Source of the DNA: Flavivirga eckloniae
GTDB lineage: Bacteria; Bacteroidota; Bacteroidia; Flavobacteriales; Flavobacteriaceae
NCBI RefSeq assembly: GCF_002886045.1
Contig: NZ_CP025791.1
Location: 1,324,001-1,388,000, forward strand
Direction of reading: 5' to 3'
DNA: 64,000 nt
Positions 51,503-60,224 of this stretch are shown here, piece after piece; the stretch's first letter is position 1, and each line of letters opens with the position of its first letter. A program made the position numbers and the translations under genes. A model generated the notes under the pieces. That model did no database searches. It worked only from the letters and a program-made list of their open reading frames with translations, and was not told the DNA's origin.

Positions 51503-52138
51503 ATGAAAGTCCTTTCTACCAACATCGCCAAACCAACTACAATCATCTGGAACGAAAAAGAATTAACAACTGGTATTTATAAAAACCCAACCAACACGCC
51601 TATCCTCTTAGGAAAGGAAGGGGTTAAAGACGATGAAGTATCAGATAGAAAAGTACATGGAGGAACGTTTAAAGCCTGTTATATATTTTCAGAAAACCAT
51701 TATGATTACTGGAAAAACAAATATCCAAACTTAGATTGGAACCATGGTATGTTTGGTGAAAACCTTACTATTTCCGATTTAAACGAAAAAGACATCTATG
51801 TTGGCGATATTTATGAAGTAGGTGAAGCACTGGTTCAAGTTACTCAGCCACGTGAACCTTGTTTTAAATTTGGTGTTAAATTTGGAAACCAAAATGCCTT
51901 AAAAGAGTTTATAGAATATGGCTTTCCGGGAACTTATGTACGTATTTTAAAAGAAGGACTTGTAAAAAACGGAGATACTTTTAAACTTGTTGAACAGGCA
52001 AAAAACAGCATAAGCACATGGCAACTTTTTGATTTATTATTCTCGAAAAATAAAAGTAAGTCGCTAATTGAATTGGCCATAGATAATGAAGCACTACCCT
52101 TAAGAAAACGAGATAAAATAAGAAGGTTCTTAAAATAA
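51503..52138 (+). CDS. MOSC domain-containing protein (YiiM-like)
   Basis: 211 residues. MOSC domains bind molybdenum cofactor. The conserved DRKVHGGTFKACYIFSENHY and NHGMFGENLTISDL blocks and the cysteine in QPREPCFKFGVKFGN are present. The C-terminal 3-alpha domain (STWQLFDLLF ... RDKIRRFLK) matches YiiM, which helps reduce N-hydroxylated bases. The start is the ATG two codons after a TTG. A TATTTTTG -7 box lies 20 bp upstream. Confidence 0.9.
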   Translation: MKVLSTNIAKPTTIIWNEKELTTGIYKNPTNTPILLGKEGVKDDEVSDRKVHGGTFKACYIFSENHYDYWKNKYPNLDWNHGMFGENLTISDLNEKDIYVGDIYEVGEALVQVTQPREPCFKFGVKFGNQNALKEFIEYGFPGTYVRILKEGLVKNGDTFKLVEQAKNSISTWQLFDLLFSKNKSKSLIELAIDNEALPLRKRDKIRRFLK

Positions 52139-52180
52139 CAGAGTTTATTTTGATGTATCTTTGCGGCATAAAATTTAAAT

Positions 52181-53422
52181 ATGTCATTTAAAGACTTACA
52201 ATTAAACAAGCCTATTTTAAGGGCTATTGCAGAAACCGGTTATGACTCCCCAACACTTGTACAAGAAAAAACAATTCCGTTAGTTCTAAACAAAAGAGAT
52301 GTTATTGTTTCGGCTCAAACAGGCACAGGAAAAACAGCCTCTTTTGCCTTGCCTATTTTACAGTTGTTATTTGATAAACAGGATGCCTCAAAACGAGGAA
52401 AAAAAATCCGTGCTTTAATTGTAAGCCCCACTCGCGAATTAGCCATTCAAATTGGAGAAAACTTTAAAAACTATAGCACCTATACCAACTTAAGAAGTAC
52501 TGTGATTTACGGCGGTACTGCAATAGAACCTCAAATAGACGTTCTAAAAAAAGGTGTGGATATTTTAATTGCCACACCGGGTCGTTTGCTGGACTTGCAC
52601 AAACAAGATGTTGCTAATCTGGATTATGTAGAAACCCTGGTATTAGATGAAGCCGATTTAATGTTGGATATGGGGTTTATTGATGATGTTAAAAAAATTG
52701 AACGCCTTTGTACCAGAGAAAAGCAAATTTTGTTGTTCTCTGCCACCATACCCTATAAAGTAGAGCAATTAGCAAACAGTATTTTAAAATCGCCAGAACG
52801 TGTTGAAGTGACTCCTAACTCATCAACATCAAAAAACATTAACCAAGCACTTTATTATGTGCCTAAACGTAATAAAATTGAGCTGTGTCTGCATTTGCTT
52901 AGAAATACCATAAAAGGTAGTATCCTTATTTTTAGACGTACCAAATTTGGTGTTGAAAAATTAGAGCAAACCTTATTAAAAAATGGTTATAAGGCAGATA
53001 GTATTCATGGTAATAAAAGTCAGAATGCAAGACAAGAAGCCCTAAAAAACTTTAAATCGAATCAGGTTAACATTTTAATAGCCACAGATGTTGCTGCCCG
53101 TGGTATCGATATTAATAATTTAGATGCTGTTATAAATTTCGACCTTCCCAATGTACCCGAAACCTATGTGCATAGAATAGGAAGAACTGCCAGAGCCGGA
53201 AATACAGGAGCGTCTTACTCATTCTGTTCGGCAGATGAAAAGAATTATGTAAAAACAATACAGCAGCTTATTCAGATTCAAATAGATGTGGTTGAAGATC
53301 ACCCCTACCCTTTAGATCCTAAAGCAAAACCTATTGTTCATAAATCTAAAAAAACAGGTAGCAAACATAAAAAAGGTCGTAAAAGTGTAGCTTCTAAAAA
53401 GAAAAAGAAACGCTGGTACTAA
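52181..53422 (+). CDS. DEAD-box ATP-dependent RNA helicase, RhlE-like
   Basis: 413 residues with the full DEAD-box set: Q motif (SFKDLQLNKPILRAIAETGY), AQTGTGKTASF, PTRELAIQI, GGTAIEPQ, LVLDEADLMLDMGF, LFSATIP, ATDVAARGIDI and HRIGRTARAG. The C-terminal tail is lysine-rich (KKTGSKHKKGRKSVASKKKK), useful for non-specific RNA binding. A TATCTTTG box sits about 18 bp before the ATG. The likely role is ribosome assembly or cold-dependent RNA remodelling. Confidence 0.95.
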   Translation: MSFKDLQLNKPILRAIAETGYDSPTLVQEKTIPLVLNKRDVIVSAQTGTGKTASFALPILQLLFDKQDASKRGKKIRALIVSPTRELAIQIGENFKNYSTYTNLRSTVIYGGTAIEPQIDVLKKGVDILIATPGRLLDLHKQDVANLDYVETLVLDEADLMLDMGFIDDVKKIERLCTREKQILLFSATIPYKVEQLANSILKSPERVEVTPNSSTSKNINQALYYVPKRNKIELCLHLLRNTIKGSILIFRRTKFGVEKLEQTLLKNGYKADSIHGNKSQNARQEALKNFKSNQVNILIATDVAARGIDINNLDAVINFDLPNVPETYVHRIGRTARAGNTGASYSFCSADEKNYVKTIQQLIQIQIDVVEDHPYPLDPKAKPIVHKSKKTGSKHKKGRKSVASKKKKKRWY

Positions 53423-53434
53423 ACTTATAAGTAT

Positions 53435-53938
53435 ATGAATGATATAGAAAAAATCGTTAGCAAACTTCAATTACAACCTCATCCAGAAGGTGGCTATTTT
53501 AAAGAAGTTTACAGAAGTAACGGAGTTATTAATAAAGAAAATCTTGGTGTAGGTTTTTCCGGGCAAAGAAATTATGCAACGTCTATTTACTTTCTCTTAA
53601 CTTCAGATTCTTTTTCTGCATTCCATAGAATTAAACAAGATGAAATTTGGCATTTTTATAAAGGATCACCTATTAAACTCCATATGATTTCTGATGATGG
53701 CAAATACTCTAATACCATTATAGGAAATGATATAGAAGAAGGGCAAAACCCCCAATTTGTTGTAAAAGCACAAGATTGGTTTGCAGCCGAGGTTATTGAT
53801 AAAAATGCTTATGCCTTAGTGGGTTGTACCGTTTCTCCTGGATTTGATTTTAATGATTTCGAACTTCCCGAAAGAGACGTACTAATTTCGAAATACCCCG
53901 AACACAAAGACATCGTTACCGCTTTTACAAGGTTTTAA
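53435..53938 (+). CDS. Cupin_5 (DUF985) family protein
   Basis: 167 residues of the DUF985 cupin family: LQPHPEGGYFKEVYRSNGV, SIYFLLTSDSFSAFHRIKQD, EIWHFYKGSPI and YALVGCTVSPGFDFNDFEL. The histidines and glutamates of the cupin metal site are in FHRIKQDEIWH. Enzymatic role unknown. It begins 12 bp after the helicase gene and may be co-transcribed. Its stop overlaps the convergent gene by 4 bp. Confidence 0.9.
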   Translation: MNDIEKIVSKLQLQPHPEGGYFKEVYRSNGVINKENLGVGFSGQRNYATSIYFLLTSDSFSAFHRIKQDEIWHFYKGSPIKLHMISDDGKYSNTIIGNDIEEGQNPQFVVKAQDWFAAEVIDKNAYALVGCTVSPGFDFNDFELPERDVLISKYPEHKDIVTAFTRF

Positions 53939-54357
53939 TTCTGTAACCTTCGATTAAAGTAGTTTTTTAATAGCGGTATTTGTATGCCAAACATAAGTCC
54001 AAAAAGAACAATGGCATAAACAAGTGTTTTTGGTATAGAAACTGCCGATAATAAATCTGTAACCTTATTATTAAACAAGGCACTAAAATCCAAAGAACTC
54101 AACCAGCTTGAGGACTCTTGTTCGATACCGAAAAGTAAATAACCAATTAAAGCTAAAAACACTGTTGAAATAGCAAGCCACCCTGTTTTAGATATTAAAG
54201 GTTTATAAACCGTAACATCATCTCTACTTAACGCCGTAACCTGAGACATTACAGATGCTGTAAAATTAAAAGACGGACGCTCTAAAGGTTCCTCCTTAAT
54301 TACTTTTTTAGTTAGGTCATCTAAATACTTATCTGCGTTCTCGTTCATAATATTCAA
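53935..54357 (-). CDS. Membrane protein paired with the ECF sigma factor (putative anti-sigma)
   Basis: 140 residues (or 137 from the second ATG). A cytosolic N-terminus (MNENADKYLDDLTKKVIKEE) is followed by two membrane spans (GWLAISTVFLALIGYLLFGI and PKTLVYAIVLFGLMFGIQI). The gene overlaps the end of the sigma-factor gene, so the two are translationally coupled, the usual arrangement of sigma and anti-sigma. It lacks the HxxxCxxC zinc motif of ZAS proteins. Its role as anti-sigma is inferred from position and topology. Confidence 0.7.
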   Translation of the reverse strand: MNIMNENADKYLDDLTKKVIKEEPLERPSFNFTASVMSQVTALSRDDVTVYKPLISKTGWLAISTVFLALIGYLLFGIEQESSSWLSSLDFSALFNNKVTDLLSAVSIPKTLVYAIVLFGLMFGIQIPLLKNYFNRRLQN

Positions 54358-54916
54358 TTATTTCAGGTTCTAACCGAGCTCTTAAAATTGTGGCTAACTT
54401 TTTTCTACTTCTAAACAATTTAACCTTTACATTATTAGGTGTTATCCCCATGGCTTTCGATATTTCTTCCAAGGATTGATCTTCAAAATAATATAAAGTT
54501 AGCAAAAAACTATCGTCTCCCGGTAACAAAGCAATACAATCTTGAATAGACTTTTTGCGTTCTTCACTTTCTAAGCGGTCTAACGCATCATCTATTGTTT
54601 TTAATTGATGTGCTGTAAATTCATCAATTGCAACATCATTAAAATGTTTTTTATTCTTTTTTAATCTATCTAAACTCGTATTATAAGCTATTTTATAAAT
54701 CCAGGTCGAAAATTTAGAATCCCCCTTAAACCTGTGTAACGATTTATACGTCTTTACAAAAGTATCTTGCGCCACTTCCTCGGCCTCTTCCCTATTCTTA
54801 AGCATTCGCAAAGTTAAGGTAAACACCAAATCCTTATAACGCTCCACCAATACTTCGAAAGCACTAGTATCGCCACTTATAACTAGATTGATATAATGTT
54901 GGTCGTTGATGGTCAT
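54329..54916 (-). CDS. RNA polymerase ECF sigma factor
   Basis: A 195-residue sigma-70 family protein, counting from the ATG of MTINDQHYINLVISGD; an upstream ATG adds 14 residues unlike the family. Region 2: GDTSAFEVLVERYKDLVF, FVKTYKSLHRFKGDSKFSTW and IYKIAYNTSLDRLKK. Region 4: LTLYYFEDQSLEEISKAMGI, then NVKVKLFRSRKKL. It recruits RNA polymerase to a stress or envelope regulon, with the downstream overlapping membrane protein as probable inhibitor. Confidence 0.93.
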   Translation of the reverse strand: MTINDQHYINLVISGDTSAFEVLVERYKDLVFTLTLRMLKNREEAEEVAQDTFVKTYKSLHRFKGDSKFSTWIYKIAYNTSLDRLKKNKKHFNDVAIDEFTAHQLKTIDDALDRLESEERKKSIQDCIALLPGDDSFLLTLYYFEDQSLEEISKAMGITPNNVKVKLFRSRKKLATILRARLEPEIIEYYERERR

Positions 54917-55056
54917 TTTAAAATAAGACGACTTCTTTTTGTTTAAGGTTACACCCAAACAAAAAATTATTTTTAAAAAAAAGTGTAACCTAAATTAAGA
55001 ACGTATCGTCATAAGCTATGAACAGTTTAAAATTAATCAATTAAAAACAAACAATT

Positions 55057-55410
55057 ATGGCATCAGAATTAATCATAGTACCAATTATATTTGGAACCAT
55101 CTTCGGAGTATTTTATTTATACTTTTCAACACGCAACAAAGAACGTTTAGCGCTTATAGAAAAAGGTGCCGATGCTACCATTTTTGTAAAAGGAAAGAGT
55201 AAAAGCTATACAGCTCCTATTTGGAAAGTATTAATACTAAACCTAGCTCTATTACTAATGGGAATAGGTTTAGGTGTATTTATAGCATCTATTTTAAATA
55301 TTTATACAAACATGGAAGAAGGTCCGCTATATGTAAGCTGTATTTTCTTAATGGCTGGTATTGGGTTATTTACAGGTTTTAATATGACTAAAAATCTAGA
55401 TAAAGAATAA
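55057..55410 (+). CDS. DUF6249 membrane protein
   Basis: 117 residues with three spans: LIIVPIIFGTIFGVFYLYFS, VLILNLALLLMGIGLGVFIA and VSCIFLMAGIGLFTGFNM. The segment STRNKERLALIEKGADATIF after the first span is the DUF6249 hallmark. These proteins often neighbour ECF sigma factor genes in Bacteroidota, as here (divergently). Function unknown. A strong terminator follows. Confidence 0.85.
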   Translation: MASELIIVPIIFGTIFGVFYLYFSTRNKERLALIEKGADATIFVKGKSKSYTAPIWKVLILNLALLLMGIGLGVFIASILNIYTNMEEGPLYVSCIFLMAGIGLFTGFNMTKNLDKE

Positions 55411-55440
55411 TATGAAATAAATCGTCAATCAAAAAAATTA

Positions 55441-55492
55441 AAAAGGGTTAAAAAAAGTACATATTATATGACTTTTTTTAACCCTTTTTTGT
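55441..55492 (+). terminator. Very strong terminator after the DUF6249 gene
   Basis: A perfect 18-bp stem AAAAGGGTTAAAAAAAGT with its complement and a 12-nt loop, ending in T6. Confidence 0.92.
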
Positions 55493-55507
55493 TTTATATT
55501 TACAGAA

Positions 55508-56176
55508 ATGAGTGACAATACAAGTAAATTTGATGAATTCGAAAAACTTAAAGAGTTTGAAGCATTAGATTTAAATAATCTGCTATTCGAAATTTGGTTT
55601 AAGCCCAAATTAGTTTTTACTTATTTAAAGAAACGTGCCCCAACACAATATGTTCAATTGTTATTGATCATTTCTGCACTAACAACCACTTTCGAAAGAG
55701 TAATACCTAAAAATATTGGTTGGGATGCTAACGGACTTGGTTATTTTTTCGGCATGTTAATTTTCGGAGCTATATTAACCTTGGGAGTATATCACTTTTC
55801 GGCCTGGTTTTTACATTATTTTGGACGTGCATTTTTAAATGGAAACGCTAGCACTAAAGATTTTAGGATGGTTATTGCTTGGTCTAATATCCCGATAATA
55901 GCATCTACAATTCTATCTATTCTCCTATTAATTATTTATGGACCTAACGCACTATCCGACAATTTTTTTCCAACATCAGAGACCGTACGTATTGTTTATA
56001 TTACGGTAGCTATTATTGAAATTGTTATAGCTATTTGGTCTATGGTCATCACGGTAATTGGTATTATGGTGATACAAAATTTCAATGTAGGTAAAGCTAT
56101 TGGAAATGTATTATTACCCATGTTCCTTGTTATTCTAATATTTATAATAGTATTTAAAATAGGAGGAATCTTGTAA
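55508..56176 (+). CDS. YIP1-family membrane protein
   Basis: 222 residues with about five spans (VQLLLIISALTTTFERVIP, LGYFFGMLIFGAILTLGVYH, AWSNIPIIASTILSILLLII, IVYITVAIIEIVIAIWSMVI, LLPMFLVILIFIIVFKIGGI). The WFKPKLVFTYLKKRAPTQYV start and the VIAWSNIP motif fit bacterial YIP1-domain proteins, which share fold with eukaryotic Yip1 but have no known role. The gene is 85 bp after the DUF6249 terminator. Confidence 0.82.
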   Translation: MSDNTSKFDEFEKLKEFEALDLNNLLFEIWFKPKLVFTYLKKRAPTQYVQLLLIISALTTTFERVIPKNIGWDANGLGYFFGMLIFGAILTLGVYHFSAWFLHYFGRAFLNGNASTKDFRMVIAWSNIPIIASTILSILLLIIYGPNALSDNFFPTSETVRIVYITVAIIEIVIAIWSMVITVIGIMVIQNFNVGKAIGNVLLPMFLVILIFIIVFKIGGIL

Positions 56177-56183
56177 TGATTAT

Positions 56184-56849
56184 CTATTTAACTAGAAAAT
56201 CAAAATAAGTTTTGGGAAATGGCTCCCATCGTAATGTAAAATGCCACCACTCCTTTGAGTAATTTCTAAAACCGTGTTTTAGCATAACCGTTTGTAGCAA
56301 TTGCCGATTGGCCTTTTGTTTATCGGTAATATTTGCGTAATCTACCCAAGATTCATGTCCAAAAAAATCATAAGGACTACCCATATCTAAAGCTTTGCCT
56401 GTGTTTCCGTCTATTATAGTTAAATCTACGGTACTGCCTCGACTATGCCCAGATCTTGAAGCTATATAACCTGCTTTAAATAAGTCCCTCTTATTTACTT
56501 CAGGATAAAATATATGTTTGTTTATAGTATCGTTTAAATCTTTAGCCCAACGAATAAAATGATTCACTGCCTGTTGAGGCCTATATCCATCATAAACTTT
56601 TAAGCATAAATTCTGTTCCTGTAACTCTTCATGAACCAGTTTTAACTTTTTTGCGGTTTCTGCTGTTAATATGAGCTTATTAGATTGGTAACCGTCAATT
56701 GGCTTGCCTACAAAATTATTTGAAGTGTAATACCGTAACTCTACTTCTAAATCTGGAATAACATCATGAACATATACAAATCCTTTTTCCAGTTGTCCAA
56801 AAGAAAGAACAGAATAAAACAAAAGTAGGTATGAAAATATTTTTTTCAT
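56184..56849 (-). CDS. D-alanyl-D-alanine dipeptidase, VanX/DdpX-like (M15D)
   Basis: 221 residues with a signal peptide (FSYLLLFYSVLSFGQ), so periplasmic. Zinc ligands are in SGHSRGSTVDLT (SxHxxGxxxD) and EWWHF (ExxH). The substrate-pocket arginine is in VYDGYRPQQAVNHF. VanX enzymes split D-Ala-D-Ala. With no vanH/vanA or dipeptide transporter nearby, this is more likely for recycling peptidoglycan dipeptide than for glycopeptide resistance. This is inference. Confidence 0.93.
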   Translation of the reverse strand: MKKIFSYLLLFYSVLSFGQLEKGFVYVHDVIPDLEVELRYYTSNNFVGKPIDGYQSNKLILTAETAKKLKLVHEELQEQNLCLKVYDGYRPQQAVNHFIRWAKDLNDTINKHIFYPEVNKRDLFKAGYIASRSGHSRGSTVDLTIIDGNTGKALDMGSPYDFFGHESWVDYANITDKQKANRQLLQTVMLKHGFRNYSKEWWHFTLRWEPFPKTYFDFLVK

Positions 56850-56904
56850 TTTTTAAGCTATAGGCTAATGTAAATAAAAATTCAATGCATTAAAAATTGA
56901 ACAC

Positions 56905-56941
56905 AAAAAAACCGAGTTCCCTCAAACTCGGTCCTTTTTTC
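56905..56941. terminator. Orphan terminator right of the dipeptidase gene
   Basis: Stem ACCGAGTT/AACTCGGT with A and T runs outside. No present gene ends here, as the dipeptidase gene starts to the left and is transcribed away. Confidence 0.75.
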
Positions 56942-57244
56942 AATTTGCTTTTTTTATTATGAAGCTAGATTTAGGTTTACTATATCAACAACATAATGCA
57001 AATATTAATTAATTAATCCATTGAACTAAAAAGTGTGTTATTTAGTACACTCCAAAAGTAAAATTATAAATGATTTAAAAAGATAAAATACACATAAAAT
57101 CGACTAAATGCATTAAATTTTAACATTTACAGATGAAAACATAATAAAATTCGGTGAAATACACACTTTGATAATGGATCATTAGATAGTAATCCCTAGT
57201 TATATGACATGGAAAAAAGTTTTATACTTTTTTGAAAAATACCC
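56942..57244. other. 303-bp AT-rich gap, left part of IS-scarred region
   Basis: No open frame. It may be decayed remnant DNA: it lies between an orphan terminator and a transposase remnant. Confidence 0.4.
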
Positions 57245-57587
57245 TTGAACATTTATTTAGACCTACTTAAGTTTACTCATCCCCCGTCATTAGTAGAACA
57301 TTTTGACTTAGTAAAAAAAAGCAAAAAAACGAAGTTTTACATCTTTATTTTGAAGAACGCAATATCATTCCGAAAGAAAATAATTCATCCAAAACTGATT
57401 CCTCATGGTTTTCATGAAGAAATCATTTTCCACTTCGTGGTAAAATGGTGTATTTACGTATAAAAAGACATACTTGGCTAGATTTAAAAACCAAAAACAT
57501 CATACAAAGAGAATATAATTTTTTAACTAAGGAACTTTTATGACCAAAAAATTTGCTGATTTTTTAAGAAAGGATAGCAGACATTAA
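57245..57587 (+). pseudogene. Frameshifted ISAon1-type transposase N-terminal region
   Basis: Three reading frames, read in order, restore one protein. First: LLKFTHPPSLVEHFDLVKKS. Then, after a +1 shift near 57335, LHLYFEERNIIPKEN. Then HPKLIPHGFHEEIIFHF, and after a shift near 57440, GKMVYLRIKRHTWLDLKTKN and IIQREYNFLTKE. Finally MTKKFADFLRKDSRH with a stop. This matches the short N-terminal ORF of ISAon1-family transposases (LVEHF, HGF.EEI, GK.VYL.I.RR.W.D, T..FADFLK). The second, catalytic ORF is missing. A dead IS fragment. Confidence 0.8.
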
Positions 57588-57665
57588 AACATTTAACTAA
57601 ATACATTATTAAGCCTTAACCGCTACCAAATCATGCTAAGCCTTGTATTTAAGAGGAAACAACAT

Positions 57666-57696
57666 AAAAAAAGCATCCTGAGAAGGATGCTTTTTT
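57666..57696. terminator. Orphan terminator right of the IS remnant
   Basis: Stem AAAGCATCCT/AGGATGCTTT with A7 and T6 runs. The only candidate upstream gene is the transposase remnant. Confidence 0.8.
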
Positions 57697-57869
57697 ACTA
57701 ACTAACTAACCAAAAATATGAATTACATTTTTAAGCTTAAAGTAACCACTCAATAAACTATTTAATTAAAATATAATTACTTTTTATATCACAATATCCG
57801 TGCCAAACTAAAAAAAATCCTTTCTAAATTTTAACATATCTTGCAATTTTTAATCATTAAAATTAATTT

Positions 57870-59138
57870 ATGGCCAATCAACCGCTATTTACAAATGACA
57901 CCGCTACCTTTGGACTACTAATGCTTATGCTTGCATTAGTTTTTTACACATCCTCATTGAAAACAGGGTTTTGGGCTAAATTTTACAGCATAGTTCCTGC
58001 TCTTTTAATGTGTTATTTACTCCCGGCTGTTTTAAATTCATTGGGGTTAATCTCTCCTAGTACATCAAAAGTTTATAGTATTTCTAAAGATTTTTTATTA
58101 CCTGCAGCTTTAGTTTTAATGACACTAAGCCTAGATTTAAAATCTGTATTCAACTTAGGCCCAAAAGCATTGATAATGTTTTTAACAGGAACTATAGGAA
58201 TTGTTATTGGTGGCCCAATTGCCATGCTTTTAGTATCTATAGTAAGTCCGGAAACAGTTGGTGGTGCAGGCCCCGATGCTGTTTGGCGCGGACTTTCTAC
58301 TTTAGCAGGAAGCTGGATTGGTGGAGGAGCAAATCAAACAGCCATGTATGAAATATTTAAATATAATCCGGAAAAATACGGTGCTATGATTTTAGTAGAT
58401 ATTGTTGTAGCGCAAATATGGATGGCGTTTTTATTATTTGGAATAGGGAAAAAAGATAAAATAGACAAATGGCTTAAAGCTGATAATACGGCTATTGAAG
58501 AACTGAAACAAAAAGTTATTAACTATGAAAAAAGTGTTTCAAGAAACGCTAGCTTAACAGATTATATAATGATGCTAGGAATTGCTTTTACCGTAGTTGG
58601 AATAGCTCATCTTGGATCAAACAAAATTTCTACCTTTTTAACTACCAATTTTGAGGTTTTTAATGATAAAACCTCTGCCTTATCATCTTTTACATCTACT
58701 TTCTTTTGGATGATAACGATTGCAACCGTTTTAGGGATTATTTTATCATTTACAAAAGCAAAAAGATACGAAGGAGCTGGGGCCAGCAAAATAGGTAGTG
58801 TTTTTATTTATATTTTAGTTGCGAGTATTGGTATGAAAATGGATTTGGGTTCTATTTTTGAAAACCCTGGATTACTAGTCGTAGGACTTATTTGGATGGC
58901 CATACACGTCCTTCTTCTTATTGTTATTGCTAAAATTATTAAAGCGCCATATTTCTTTTTAGCTGTTGGTAGTAAAGCAAACGTTGGTGGGGCTGCGTCT
59001 GCCCCGGTAGTTGCTGCGGCTTTTCATCCATCATTAGCAACGGTAGGCGTATTGCTTGCTGTTGTTGGTTATGCCATTGGTACATTCTCTGCTTTACTCT
59101 GTGCCACTTTAATGGAATTAGCATCTGTTGCAGGGTAG
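57870..59138 (+). CDS. DUF819 family membrane protein
   Basis: 422 residues, about 11 membrane spans, no signal peptide. Family landmarks: LLPAALVLMTLSLDLKSVF, LAGSWIGGGANQTAMYEIFK and VGSKANVGGAASAPVVAAAF. DUF819 (YjcL-like) proteins have a transporter-like two-fold repeat, but the substrate is unknown. It is followed after 47 bp by a lipoprotein gene on the same strand, possibly in one transcript. Confidence 0.92.
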   Translation: MANQPLFTNDTATFGLLMLMLALVFYTSSLKTGFWAKFYSIVPALLMCYLLPAVLNSLGLISPSTSKVYSISKDFLLPAALVLMTLSLDLKSVFNLGPKALIMFLTGTIGIVIGGPIAMLLVSIVSPETVGGAGPDAVWRGLSTLAGSWIGGGANQTAMYEIFKYNPEKYGAMILVDIVVAQIWMAFLLFGIGKKDKIDKWLKADNTAIEELKQKVINYEKSVSRNASLTDYIMMLGIAFTVVGIAHLGSNKISTFLTTNFEVFNDKTSALSSFTSTFFWMITIATVLGIILSFTKAKRYEGAGASKIGSVFIYILVASIGMKMDLGSIFENPGLLVVGLIWMAIHVLLLIVIAKIIKAPYFFLAVGSKANVGGAASAPVVAAAFHPSLATVGVLLAVVGYAIGTFSALLCATLMELASVAG

Positions 59139-59185
59139 TTTTAAATAATATTTTTAGATATTTGCGCACCTAAATTAATTTTGAA

Positions 59186-59884
59186 ATGAAAAAAATCTCA
59201 CTCTTCCTTTTTGCTCTTTTAATAATTTCCTGTAATGATAAAGCCCCGGATTTAATAGTTAAAGGAACTATTAAGGATTTAAAAAAAGGAACTGTATATC
59301 TTAAAAAAGTTATTGATACTGCTTTAGTAACTGTAGATTCCTTAGTTATAAATGGAACTCCTCAATTCGAGCTTCATAGCGATATAGAATCTCCTGAAGT
59401 ATTCTTTTTGTATTTAGACAAAAACAGTTCTGAGAAAGATAGAATTACATTTTTTGCAGATAAAGGCATTACAGAAATCAATACCACATTAAAGAACTTT
59501 GTGTTCGATGCTAAAATTAATGGCTCACCTCAGCAAAAGCTTTTAGAAAAGCATCAAACTATTATGACTAAAATGAACAATAAGAATTTAGATCTCATAA
59601 AAGAACATTTTGAAGCTCAAAGAGACAATGATACGGTAAAAGTAAAGGCTTTGGAAAAAGAATCTGAAAATACATTAAAAAGAAAATATTTATATACCGT
59701 AAATTTTGCATTAAATAACCGAGACAGTGAAGTGGCTCCTTACCTCGCTCTTACCGAAATTTACAATGCCAGAATCAAATTTCTAGATACTATAAACAAT
59801 AGCTTAACTCCTAAAGTTAAAAATTCTAAGTATGGCAAGAGATTACAATCGTTTATAGATAAAATAAAAGCTTCGGAAGAATAA
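59186..59884 (+). CDS. DUF4369 domain lipoprotein
   Basis: 232 residues. The lipoprotein signal is LFLFALLIISCNDK. The DUF4369 beta domain follows: DLIVKGTIKDLKKGTVYLKK and VTVDSLVINGTPQFELHSDI, with VFFLYLDKN next. In Bacteroidota this domain usually precedes a thioredoxin-like domain. Here the C-terminal half is helical and lacks CxxC, so it is not a thiol-disulfide enzyme. A terminator follows. Confidence 0.88.
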   Translation: MKKISLFLFALLIISCNDKAPDLIVKGTIKDLKKGTVYLKKVIDTALVTVDSLVINGTPQFELHSDIESPEVFFLYLDKNSSEKDRITFFADKGITEINTTLKNFVFDAKINGSPQQKLLEKHQTIMTKMNNKNLDLIKEHFEAQRDNDTVKVKALEKESENTLKRKYLYTVNFALNNRDSEVAPYLALTEIYNARIKFLDTINNSLTPKVKNSKYGKRLQSFIDKIKASEE

Positions 59885-59905
59885 ATTATTCGGAGTTGTT
59901 CAAAC

Positions 59906-59936
59906 AAAAAGACCTTTCAAATGAAAGGTCTTTTTT
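59906..59936 (+). terminator. Terminator of the DUF4369 gene
   Basis: Stem AAAAAGACCTTTCA/TGAAAGGTCTTTTT with AA loop. Confidence 0.9.
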
Positions 59937-59973
59937 ATGGAGTCAACTAAAGACTCCTACATATCTTAATTTT

Positions 59974-59991
59974 GAGCCGATAGAGGGACTC
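59974..59991. repeat. 18-bp duplicate of the tRNA-Thr 3' end
   Basis: GAGCCGATAGAGGGACTC is identical to 60088-60105, which covers the 3' end and part of the T arm of tRNA-Thr, and is in the same orientation. Right after it comes CCCTTCGACTGCACTCAGGG, a known style of flavobacterial dispersed palindrome (CCCT/AGGG arms). Confidence 0.85.
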
Positions 59992-60088
59992 CCTTCGACT
60001 GCACTCAGGGTTAACTTCTCGTCTCAATTAACTTTTGTTTTGCAATAAAATCCAAGTCAATTCCTGATGCGTTTTTCAAAATTTCAAG

Positions 60089-60162
60089 AGCCGATAGAGG
60101 GACTCGAACCCACGACCTGCTGATTACAAATCAGCTGCTCTAGCCAGCTGAGCTATATCGGC
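60089..60162 (-). tRNA. tRNA-Thr (anticodon UGU)
   Basis: The cloverleaf folds from GCCGATA/TATCGGC acceptor, D arm GCTC/GAGC, anticodon stem GCTGA/TCAGC with loop TTTGTAA (anticodon TGT, reading ACA and related Thr codons) and T loop TTCGAGT. The T stem GTGGG/CCCTC has one T-T mismatch. The discriminator is T and no CCA is encoded. A promoter stands 16 bp upstream. Confidence 0.95.
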
Positions 60163-60177
60163 TTAATTTAACGGTTG

Positions 60178-60207
60178 CAAATATACTATCTAATTTAATA
60201 TTGGCAA
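60178..60207 (-). promoter_or_regulatory. Promoter of tRNA-Thr
   Basis: On the minus strand TTG, 19 nt, TATATTTG, giving a start about 8-9 nt before the tRNA 5' end. Confidence 0.75.
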
Positions 60208-60224
60208 GTAGTCCGTTAAAAAAT

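Noticed and set aside
56184-56849. Vancomycin resistance determinant
   Set aside because: The VanX-like gene is solitary, without vanH, vanA or vanRS, and has a signal peptide. Peptidoglycan dipeptide recycling is more likely.
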